NCBI GenBank assembly: GCA_036338435.1
Contig: JAYZCG010000049.1
Location: 18,719 to 82,718 of the forward strand
Source: JAPYTY01 sp036338435
GTDB lineage: Bacteria > Acidobacteriota > UBA6911 > RPQK01 > JADFOI01
Length of the DNA: 64,000 bases
Direction of reading: 5' to 3'
A model generated the notes under the pieces. The model did not search any database. It was given only the letters and a program-made list of their open reading frames with translations, and was not told the origin of the DNA. Below are positions 1-6,900 of this stretch, piece by piece. Position numbers and translations under genes: made by a program. The number at the start of each line of letters is the position of its first letter. Position 1 is the first letter of the stretch.

Positions 1-125
1 GAATGGTCGTACTTCAGGAGTCCCTGGCTAACGATTTTGGGATTGATTCTGTGGGCCCAAGTTATGACTTTACAGACGAGGAGATCCAGCACATCGGTCA
101 ACCTCTAATGGATGATGCGAACTGA
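1..125 (+). CDS. C-terminal end of an unidentified protein (partial, 5' end outside window)
   Basis: An open frame runs from the window edge (codons in frame with position 3) to a TGA at 123-125, giving about 40 residues ending in PLMDDAN. The stretch is acidic with no low-complexity signature and is followed by a 60-nt gap before the next gene on the same strand, so it is probably the tail of a real upstream gene. I do not recognise the family. The frame could also be fortuitous because so little of it is visible. Confidence 0.45.
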   Translation, partial: MVVLQESLANDFGIDSVGPSYDFTDEEIQHIGQPLMDDAN

Positions 126-185
126 CGACTGCTCAACATAACTACCAACAATCAGCGCAAGCATCAAAGACAAGGGGATTAGTGA

Positions 186-1442
186 ATGTTTTCAACGTGG
201 CGACGGGTGCTACTCAGTGCTATAGTGGTTTTATTGCTGGTAGGAACCGGCTTTGCCGTCTATACCCTTGACCGCATGGCTTTGTCGTATCTCCGAAGAA
301 TGCCACGTAGTCTCCCCTTCCCTGATGATCTGATGGAAGCCAACATCCCCTTTGGGGAAAGGACCCCTGGGTATGCCTTCTTGGGAATTTCCCAACCCTC
401 CGAAAATCCCCCAGGATTTCAGATCACGCGCCCCCGGGCTGATGGCCGAGAGCTAGGCATTCGAACCGGCGACATCGTTACCTCAATCAATGGGAAAATT
501 TACTACGATAGCCAGGCACTTCTTAAAGATCTAGTCTATGGATATGAAGCAGAAGAACTTCTCCCCATCACAGTCCATAGAAAAGGTAAGAATCTCAACC
601 TAACTCTCAAATTGAAAGCATTCATCCGCTCACCTGCCGACCTGAACCTGCCATTTGAAGAGGTAGAGCTTGACTCGGCTAGCGGCTTCAAACTGCGCGG
701 TTGGTTCATCCCACCTCCAGAATGGAGTGACGGGCGGACGGCCGTTTTCGTCCACGGGGCTCGATCCACAAGGTACCAGGGGTTAGAAGGAGCTTTACAC
801 TGGCACCGTCATGGCTACGGCCTCCTAACCATGGATCTAAGTGGTCACGGAGCCAGCGAGGGATTCTACGTTACCTACACCATCAACGAAAGATTAGATG
901 TGCTCTCAATGATAGAGTGGGCTCGCCAACATCCAGCTGTCGATCCTAGTCAGGTGGTCCTGTTCGGCACTTCTAATGGAGCTTCTGCCGCGATTTTCTC
1001 AGCATCTGAGGATCATCGTATACCTGCTTTGGCCTTGGATGCCCCCTTCAGCGACCTGTGGGCCACGGCCCACGAGACAGGAATTCCTTCAATTTTGCTT
1101 TACCTGTTAGCTCCCGCTATTCGTATTCGAGCCGGAATTGCATTCAATGAGGTTCGTCCGATTGAAGTCATTGACCAAATTAAGGCACCCATGCTCTTTA
1201 TTCACGGCGATGCAGACCGAAGAGTTCTCCCCTATCATTCTAAGAGTATGGCCAAAGTACGGCAAGCATCCGGACTTCCGACGGAAATATGGATTATTCC
1301 CGGGGGGCGACATGGTTTTGATGATTACCCTCCCCCAAAAGTTTTTTGGGACCGTGTGCTCGATTTCTACAATCAGAGTCTTAAAAACCTGAGAACACCA
1401 TCACAACCCCAAGAGAAATCTCATAAACCGTCTGAGGAATGA
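186..1442 (+). CDS. Membrane-anchored PDZ domain-alpha/beta hydrolase fusion
   Basis: The 418-residue protein starts with a short basic stretch and one hydrophobic segment (about residues 8-28), so it is probably anchored in the inner membrane with the rest outside. Residues about 62-145 form a PDZ-like module (GYAFLGI, then RTGDIVTSINGK, typical of the peptide-binding groove). Residues about 160-400 are a serine hydrolase of the alpha/beta fold: FVHGARS oxyanion region, nucleophile motif GTSNG (Ser263), acid in HGDADR (342-344) and His376 in GGRHGF. That is a complete catalytic triad. The family includes esterases and peptidase-like BAAT/prolyl-oligopeptidase relatives, and the substrate cannot be told. 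A PDZ domain before the hydrolase is uncommon. It lies 60 nt after the partial upstream gene and converges on the next gene through a hairpin. Confidence 0.85.
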   Translation: MFSTWRRVLLSAIVVLLLVGTGFAVYTLDRMALSYLRRMPRSLPFPDDLMEANIPFGERTPGYAFLGISQPSENPPGFQITRPRADGRELGIRTGDIVTSINGKIYYDSQALLKDLVYGYEAEELLPITVHRKGKNLNLTLKLKAFIRSPADLNLPFEEVELDSASGFKLRGWFIPPPEWSDGRTAVFVHGARSTRYQGLEGALHWHRHGYGLLTMDLSGHGASEGFYVTYTINERLDVLSMIEWARQHPAVDPSQVVLFGTSNGASAAIFSASEDHRIPALALDAPFSDLWATAHETGIPSILLYLLAPAIRIRAGIAFNEVRPIEVIDQIKAPMLFIHGDADRRVLPYHSKSMAKVRQASGLPTEIWIIPGGRHGFDDYPPPKVFWDRVLDFYNQSLKNLRTPSQPQEKSHKPSEE

Positions 1443-1469
1443 CACTCAACTAACCCTAATCAACACGTC

Positions 1470-1499
1470 CTAGCTCAGAGTGTGCATTGTCTGAGTTAG
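1470..1499. terminator. Hairpin between convergent genes
   Basis: CTAGCTCAGA (1470-1479) and TCTGAGTTAG (1490-1499) form a 10-bp stem (one G-T pair) with a 10-nt loop. It sits between the converging hydrolase (ends 1442) and the metallo-hydrolase, and overlaps the latter's stop codon. There is no strong T-run, so a bidirectional terminator is probable rather than certain. Confidence 0.5.
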
Positions 1500-2413
1500 T
1501 TCAAACTGGAATGCACAAGTCGTACGAACTGCTCGGAGCTAAGGAATTTGTGGCCCCATTCCGCGTCAAACTCCCGAGCCGGTTCCGAAAGAACAATATC
1601 ATTGAGAGAACGCCCCGCCTCCACTGCGGACACGATGCGATCACGAATAGTCACTAGCATGTCGTGAAATTCTCTCAACTTGGAACGATTACCCAACGGT
1701 CCGTGTCCAGGGATCAACTTGGTGTCCGCATCTACCATGGACAATAGACGCTTCGCCGCAGCAATCATCCCATCGACCGAGCCCCCACTCGAAACGTCAA
1801 TGAATGGATACTGCCCATAGGTAAATAAATCACCCGTGTGGATGATATTGGCATGAAGAAAATGGATAACGGAGTCCCCGTCTGTATGTGCGGGCGGAAA
1901 ATGGACGACACGAATTTCCTCACCATTTAAATAAAAGTTTATGGCATCACTAAAGGTAACTACGGGCAAAGCTATGTTAGGCGAGGGTGGTACTCTAGAA
2001 TCGAAAAACTCCAAAAATTGTTCCGTACTCATCCGGGCTCGTACATTTTCATGTGCGATGATGATCACACCAGCTTCGCCCAGATTCTCATTTCCACCGG
2101 TATGGTCTCTGTGCCAGTGGGTATTGAGCAAAAACCGAATAGGCTCGGAACTGATATCCGCTACCGCTCGCTTTATCTTCTCCGTTAGTGGAGCATATTG
2201 ATCATCGATAAGAAAGACTCCGTCTTGGCCTGCCGACACTCCAATATTGCCGGCCACCATGCCAGATCCACTCAACATGTAAATGCCCTCTCCTACCTTA
2301 ACCGTAACAATTTCGACTCCATCAAAGTCATGCGCCTGCCCATAGGCCCAGCCCATGGGGAAAACGAGAATCAAAATCAACAAGGGCACAATCCTAGTTT
2401 GCGTGATGTCCAT
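1496..2413 (-). CDS. Secreted metallo-beta-lactamase-fold hydrolase
   Basis: From the ATG at 2413 the protein has 305 residues with a Sec-type signal (hydrophobic stretch ending near AYGQ, residue 26). The zinc-binding signature is complete: HWHRDH (His99, His101, Asp103, His104), a further His in PPAHTDGD, Asp in HTGDLF and His in IPGHGPL. This binuclear MBL fold is shared by lactonases, glyoxalase-II-like enzymes, some beta-lactamases and quinoprotein-relay hydrolases, and none of these is singled out here. A TTG at 2431 in frame could also start translation, but the ATG gives a better signal peptide. A TATAAT-like -10 lies at 2432-2437 on this strand. It is periplasmic by inference and monocistronic by spacing. 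Confidence 0.88.
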   Translation of the reverse strand: MDITQTRIVPLLILILVFPMGWAYGQAHDFDGVEIVTVKVGEGIYMLSGSGMVAGNIGVSAGQDGVFLIDDQYAPLTEKIKRAVADISSEPIRFLLNTHWHRDHTGGNENLGEAGVIIIAHENVRARMSTEQFLEFFDSRVPPSPNIALPVVTFSDAINFYLNGEEIRVVHFPPAHTDGDSVIHFLHANIIHTGDLFTYGQYPFIDVSSGGSVDGMIAAAKRLLSMVDADTKLIPGHGPLGNRSKLREFHDMLVTIRDRIVSAVEAGRSLNDIVLSEPAREFDAEWGHKFLSSEQFVRLVHSSLN

Positions 2414-2431
2414 ACTGATTAAACGTACCAA

Positions 2432-2437
2432 ATTATA
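2432..2437 (-). promoter_or_regulatory. Candidate -10 box upstream of the MBL-fold gene
   Basis: On the minus strand this reads TATAAT, 18 nt before the ATG at 2413. No good -35 hexamer is seen at 16-18 nt, so this is a weak call, and such a short leader would favour the ATG over the TTG start. Confidence 0.3.
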
Positions 2438-2515
2438 TCAAGGGGACCCATACAACCACTCCCAGTAGATTGTCACATAACCATGGTTATTGACTATTGT
2501 CGTGATCGTTGCATT

Positions 2516-3355
2516 CTACTTTTCAATTTCTGCCCCGACCAAATTACCCCACTCGGTCCAGCTGCCATCATAGTTAGTTACATCAATGTAACCAAGCAAG
2601 TACTTCAGAACAAACCAACTGTGACTGGATCTTTCTCCGATTCTACAATAAGCAATGATTGGCTTAGTTCCAGTGATCCCCTCTCCCTCATACAGGGACT
2701 TAAGCTCATCGTATGATTTAAATGTTCCATCTTCGTTGCACGCCTTGGCCCAGGTAATGTTACTAGCACCTGGAATGTGACCTCCTCGTTGGCACGTCTC
2801 AGGTAAACCAGGTGGGGAGAGCACCTCACCAGTGAACTCTTGTGGACTACGTACATCGACTAATTCTACGGTTTTGTCCAGGGTTGCCTTCTGAACATCT
2901 AGCAAATAAGAACGAATAGACATATCAGGAGTACTGGCTGAATAGGATTTCACCTGACAACTGGCCGATTCATTACTAAGTTCTCTTCCCTCCTCCAGCC
3001 ATTTGGTCCGACCTCCATCCATGATGCGAACATCTCTATGCCCGTAAATCTTGAGTTGCCAAAGAGCCCAGGCAGCAAACCAATTGTTGTTGTCACCATA
3101 CAAAATTACGGTCGTTCCGTTGTCAATTCCAGACTCACCCAAAAGTTTTTCAAACTTTTGCTTTGGGGCGATATCACGCTGGTGAGTGTCACAAAGTTCG
3201 GTGTCCCAGGCCCATCCAATAGCTCCTGGAATGTGGCCCTCGTCGTAGGCCTTTGTGTCGACATCTACTTCGACAATGGCTAATTCGGGGGTTCCCTTAT
3301 TCTCCTCCACCCACTGCGTTGAAACTAGCATTTCCGGATGTGCGTATTCAGTCAT
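2516..3355 (-). CDS. Thiosulfate/3-mercaptopyruvate sulfurtransferase (two-domain rhodanese)
   Basis: The start is set at the ATG at 3355 because AAGGAG lies 9 nt upstream; the frame continues 11 codons further without a better site. The 279-residue product has the normal length for a tandem rhodanese. The inactive N-terminal domain (about 10-125) carries YDEGHIPGAIGW and a WALWQLK segment. The catalytic C-terminal domain (about 160-275) carries the active-site Cys237 in AYCRIGERS. The CRIGERS loop is the CysA/TST type rather than the CG(S/T)GVT loop of 3-mercaptopyruvate-type enzymes, which favours thiosulfate as donor. It transfers sulfane sulfur to cyanide or thiol acceptors, is cytosolic with no signal, and is divergent from the GMC oxidoreductase with a 67-nt shared promoter gap. 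Confidence 0.92.
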   Translation of the reverse strand: MTEYAHPEMLVSTQWVEENKGTPELAIVEVDVDTKAYDEGHIPGAIGWAWDTELCDTHQRDIAPKQKFEKLLGESGIDNGTTVILYGDNNNWFAAWALWQLKIYGHRDVRIMDGGRTKWLEEGRELSNESASCQVKSYSASTPDMSIRSYLLDVQKATLDKTVELVDVRSPQEFTGEVLSPPGLPETCQRGGHIPGASNITWAKACNEDGTFKSYDELKSLYEGEGITGTKPIIAYCRIGERSSHSWFVLKYLLGYIDVTNYDGSWTEWGNLVGAEIEK

Positions 3356-3422
3356 AAGTTCTTTCTCCTTCCAAGTCAAAAAAATCAACTGTCATGGTAT
3401 TATTGCAAGGAGAGAATAGTCA

Positions 3423-4952
3423 ATGGCACAAGAACAATCATATGATCTAGCAATCGTGGGCGGGGGAACGGCGGGCTGTATTCTGGCGGCCCGGATCGCC
3501 GAAAATGGCATCCATCCTCAGACGAAAGAGAAACTACGCATCATACTCTTGGAGGCAGGGCCTGACTTCAGAGGAGAATCTCAACCCGGATACGGCAATC
3601 CGCTACGCCGGAAGATCTTCACCAATATACCCCGTGACTTTACGGGCAGCGGCATCTCCCGGTCGGTCAATCCTCGTTACTCCATGCGGGGTGGCTCCAA
3701 AATTCTGGGAGGAAGTTCCGTGGCCTTTGGTGGTCAGTCGCATATTCCATTTCCGGCTGATTACGCCAATTGGAACTACACTACCGGTGTGGATTGGACC
3801 GAGGAGAACTTTGCCCCGGCAGCTTCCGAAGTGCGAAGAGTTTTTAACGTCCACGCTGACAAGGAAGAAACCTTGAGCCCAGGACAGCTCCGGTTTCGAA
3901 CTGTAAGTCAGTCTCTCGGCTATGACGTTCAGCCCTACGAAGGAGCCAAGCAAAATTGTATCTTCTGCGGTTTCTGTGGGAATGCCCACATGTGCAAATA
4001 TGATGCAAAGATGAGCACTCTACTGACCCATGTTCCTGATGCCGAGAAGTATGGAGTCGAAATTATCACCGATGTCATGGCTGAACGCGTTCTATTTCAG
4101 GGTACCAAAGCGACAGGGATCCTCTACACTCAGGCTGGAGAACAGCGACTAGTTGAAGCCGAAAAAATCATTCTATCCTGTGGCGCTGTGCAAACTCCTC
4201 AGCTGCTTTGGAAATCTGGATTTGGCCCCCGCGATCTGTTAGGAAGCGAGACCATTGTCGAAAACCAGAATGTGGGAAGACGTGCTCACTGCCACCCTGA
4301 GAACTATATCTGGGCACTTTTCCCAAAACCTATTAAAGATGGTGACCGAGGTTGGAATGCTGGCACCTATTTTCTACATCGGATGAATAAATACGGACAT
4401 GACACCCTCTTTTTCCAGGATAGTGGAATGGGAGGTGGAGCTGATCCAGAACGATTCATCACTAGTGAGTTTGCCCCCGAATTTGGGAGAGAAATCAAAG
4501 AATTCATGAATGTGGGGAGACGTAGCATTGGTAGAGTTGTCCTGTGGACAAACCCAAAAGAGGCAGAAGGATATCTCGATGACCAGTTGAGACTTATCTA
4601 CGACACCGATCACCCCATGGTCATGGGAAGATTGGCAGAAGGCCTTGACATCGCAGAAGAAATCCTGCAGAAGATGGGGGCAATCCGATTTACTCCGAAG
4701 GAGTTCCTTTTAACTCCTCCTGGTACTTCACCCCAGTCGATCCGTTTACCGCATTTGGCATCTACGTGCCGTGCCGGGGCAGATCCAAAAACCTCTGTTG
4801 TGGATCCTCGCTTTCGCTCCCACGATGTGGACAATCTGTTCATATGCGACGCCAGTGTTCTCCCACGTACTGCAATCGGAAGCCTCTGTATGGCCGTAGC
4901 CACTGTGGCTACCTTTGCCGCCCAACGCTTGGTATCTGACCATTTCAGCTAA
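3423..4952 (+). CDS. GMC-family FAD oxidoreductase with a four-Cys motif
   Basis: The ATG at 3423 follows AAGGAG by 9 nt. The 509-residue protein opens with the FAD dinucleotide fold VGGGTAGC (residues 12-19) and has GGSKILGGSS, typical of GMC enzymes. Cys179, 182, 185 and 191 form a C-x2-C-x2-C-x5-C cluster like that in the catalytic subunits of membrane gluconate and FAD-glucose dehydrogenases, where related cysteines hold an Fe-S cluster. At the C terminus PHLASTCRAG supplies the usual first active-site His, while the usual second His/Asn position reads as Ser/Cys (GSLCMA). There is no signal peptide, and no subunit-3 or cytochrome gene is adjacent. The likely reaction is oxidation of an alcohol or sugar to a carbonyl; the substrate is unknown. 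Confidence 0.88.
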   Translation: MAQEQSYDLAIVGGGTAGCILAARIAENGIHPQTKEKLRIILLEAGPDFRGESQPGYGNPLRRKIFTNIPRDFTGSGISRSVNPRYSMRGGSKILGGSSVAFGGQSHIPFPADYANWNYTTGVDWTEENFAPAASEVRRVFNVHADKEETLSPGQLRFRTVSQSLGYDVQPYEGAKQNCIFCGFCGNAHMCKYDAKMSTLLTHVPDAEKYGVEIITDVMAERVLFQGTKATGILYTQAGEQRLVEAEKIILSCGAVQTPQLLWKSGFGPRDLLGSETIVENQNVGRRAHCHPENYIWALFPKPIKDGDRGWNAGTYFLHRMNKYGHDTLFFQDSGMGGGADPERFITSEFAPEFGREIKEFMNVGRRSIGRVVLWTNPKEAEGYLDDQLRLIYDTDHPMVMGRLAEGLDIAEEILQKMGAIRFTPKEFLLTPPGTSPQSIRLPHLASTCRAGADPKTSVVDPRFRSHDVDNLFICDASVLPRTAIGSLCMAVATVATFAAQRLVSDHFS

Positions 4953-5058
4953 CTTCATCCAAATTTCTGTGCTTTCGGAGATTCTACTTTAGAAGTGATC
5001 AAAGTGATCTGTTGAGGGTTTTTGCAGAAGAGGATAATGACCTCAGCGGTGAGGCCGC

Positions 5059-5529
5059 CTAAAGATCTTCGTCACCTCCGTCTGAGCCTAATGTCTCGCT
5101 AACTCTACGAGCAAATTCCTGCAGGACAAAATCCGTTTTTTTTCGCATGACAGGTTGTCCAAACTCCCCCAACTTGCCTAATACATGGGATTCTAGATTT
5201 ACCTTCATTTCTGTTTTGTCCGGTCCCTGTTCTACTAAGTCAACATCTAGACGCGCCCGCACTCCCCCGCCCAAACGTCGATCCTTAGCTTCGACACGCA
5301 TCCCAACATGCCACTGTTCCTGATCCCGAATTTCAAAATGAAGCGTTCCTTGAAACTTTAGAGCAATAGGTCCAACCCGTATCTTGTAGACACCCTGATA
5401 GGTATCCTCATCCATCTTTTCCATATCTTCCACGCCCGGAAGACAGAGTCCAACGTTCTTCATATCCATCAGAAAATCCCAAACTTTCCGACGACTGGAA
5501 AAAATAGAACAAGTTTGACAAAAATTCAT
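5059..5529 (-). CDS. CoxG-like SRPBCC protein of the molybdenum hydroxylase operon
   Basis: The 156-residue product (ATG at 5529, 15 nt after the FAD-subunit stop) has the CoxG pattern: an N-terminal beta segment, then SSRRKVWDFLMDMKN and CLPGVEDME, followed by KIRVGPIALKFQG. This START/SRPBCC fold occurs as CoxG, which in Oligotropha helps to anchor CO dehydrogenase at the membrane, and is found beside many non-CO Mo-hydroxylases. It is the last gene of the L-S-M-G operon and probably binds the enzyme or its substrate. A start 12 codons further upstream would overlap the FAD-subunit gene and breaks the usual N terminus, so I rejected it. Confidence 0.85.
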   Translation of the reverse strand: MNFCQTCSIFSSRRKVWDFLMDMKNVGLCLPGVEDMEKMDEDTYQGVYKIRVGPIALKFQGTLHFEIRDQEQWHVGMRVEAKDRRLGGGVRARLDVDLVEQGPDKTEMKVNLESHVLGKLGEFGQPVMRKKTDFVLQEFARRVSETLGSDGGDEDL

Positions 5530-5543
5530 GGGTTCTAGTGACC

Positions 5544-6410
5544 TTAGGAAAGAGCACGCTCCCAAGCCTGTGAAACGGCACGACTCACAAAAATGGCCGC
5601 CATGGCGCGTTTATACTCTGCCGATCCACGGGAATCACTCACTGGATCAGTGAGACGTTCAGCAGAATCTCCAACTTCCCGAAGCAATTCGGTAGTCAGC
5701 TTTTGTCCCTTAAGTAAAGCTTCACCGCCCTGATCGCGTAGAGGGATAGGCCCCACGCCTCCCAGAACGATCCGACAATCCTGACACTCACCTGATTTTG
5801 GATCGATCGAAACCGTTGCGGCTACACCGACCGTGGCATAGTCTTCAGATGTCCGAGGCAAGAACTTTACATAGGCACCTCCCTGAAGTACAGGCACAGG
5901 TATCAACACACGTGTAACTACTTCATCAGGGCGCATTACAGTTTCATAGTAATCGGTGAAGAACTGATCCAGAGGCACCTCCCGACTACCATCGATCGAG
6001 GCCAACCTGACTCGTGCATCTAATGCCATCAAAGTGACCGGGGGATCCTGGTTGGGATCAGCGTGAGCTAGACTCCCACCTACGGTAGCCATATTCCGGA
6101 CTCGCAAGGTTGCCACTTGGGCATAGGTTTCGGACAAAACTGGGATTTGTTCCCGCACCAGAGGTGAGGTCTCTATGGCACGGTGAGTTGTTAAAGTCCC
6201 CAGCTGGAACGTTTCTTCTGAAAAGTCAATCCCATCCGCATCCTGCAACTTGCGTAAGCTGATGATATGAGAGGGCATCAGCAATCGCTGCTTGAGCATG
6301 ATAATCAAAGCCGTACCTCCAGCAATGATCTTGGCATCCTCCCCCAGCTCACTGAGTAGGGCAAGTACTTCCTCCAAGGTTTCTGGCTCCCGGTACACGA
6401 AATTATGCAT
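5544..6410 (-). CDS. FAD-binding (medium) subunit of a xanthine dehydrogenase-family enzyme
   Basis: This is a 288-residue CoxM-type subunit. It has the two FAD loops of the family, AGGTALI near residue 30 and TVGGSLAHADP near residue 113, and the C-terminal CO_deh_flav_C region with VLGGVGPIP. It passes electrons from the 2Fe-2S subunit to FAD and then to an acceptor (quinone or NAD). Its ATG overlaps the end of the 2Fe-2S gene by 8 nt, so translation is coupled. It is cytosolic or peripherally attached, with no signal peptide. Confidence 0.93.
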   Translation of the reverse strand: MHNFVYREPETLEEVLALLSELGEDAKIIAGGTALIIMLKQRLLMPSHIISLRKLQDADGIDFSEETFQLGTLTTHRAIETSPLVREQIPVLSETYAQVATLRVRNMATVGGSLAHADPNQDPPVTLMALDARVRLASIDGSREVPLDQFFTDYYETVMRPDEVVTRVLIPVPVLQGGAYVKFLPRTSEDYATVGVAATVSIDPKSGECQDCRIVLGGVGPIPLRDQGGEALLKGQKLTTELLREVGDSAERLTDPVSDSRGSAEYKRAMAAIFVSRAVSQAWERALS

Positions 6411-6900
6411 CAGCTAACTCCGCAGTGCCCTCTTGAATTGACTTAATGATCTGATAATACCCGGTACAACGGCACAGGTTCCCCATCATCCACTCTTTGA
6501 TTTCATCCTCAGAAGGATTGGGATTCTCATCAAGCAAAGCCTTTGCAGAAATCACCATTCCCGGAGTACAAATTCCACATTGAAACCCCCCGTTGTCCAT
6601 GAAGGAATTTTGGATCTTTCGCAGCTGTTCCCCCCGGGCAACACCCTCTATCGTTACAATGTCTCTCCCGTTCGCAAAAACAGCTAGGGCTAGACATGAA
6701 CTGATTAGCTGCCCATCCATCAGTACTGTACAGGCACCACAGACTCCAACGCTGCACCCTTCTTTGGTCCCGGTAAGACCCAGATCATAGCGTAGACAAT
6801 CGATCAATAATCGCCGTGGTGGCACCTCTATAGAGTGCTCATCCCCATTAACTCTAAGCTGGATGGTCTGCATTATCTCTTTGTTACTCGACATTGGCAT
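6403..6900 (-). CDS. 2Fe-2S (small) subunit of a xanthine dehydrogenase-family enzyme
   Basis: The 165-residue protein has the two expected clusters. The plant-type ferredoxin domain holds Cys49, 54, 57 and 69 (GCSVGVCGACT...SC). The helical second domain holds Cys108, 111, 143 and 145 (CGICTPG and GNLCRCTGYY). An internal ATG at 6873 would give a 156-residue form that matches the family's usual N terminus equally well. The gene overlaps the large-subunit gene by 17 nt and the FAD-subunit gene by 8 nt, so the subunits are probably made in stoichiometric amounts. Confidence 0.93.
   Translation of the reverse strand: MPMSSNKEIMQTIQLRVNGDEHSIEVPPRRLLIDCLRYDLGLTGTKEGCSVGVCGACTVLMDGQLISSCLALAVFANGRDIVTIEGVARGEQLRKIQNSFMDNGGFQCGICTPGMVISAKALLDENPNPSEDEIKEWMMGNLCRCTGYYQIIKSIQEGTAELADA

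Noticed and set aside
5530..5565. Upstream start for the CoxG-like gene
   Set aside because: The 12 extra residues overlap the FAD-subunit gene and do not fit the family N terminus.
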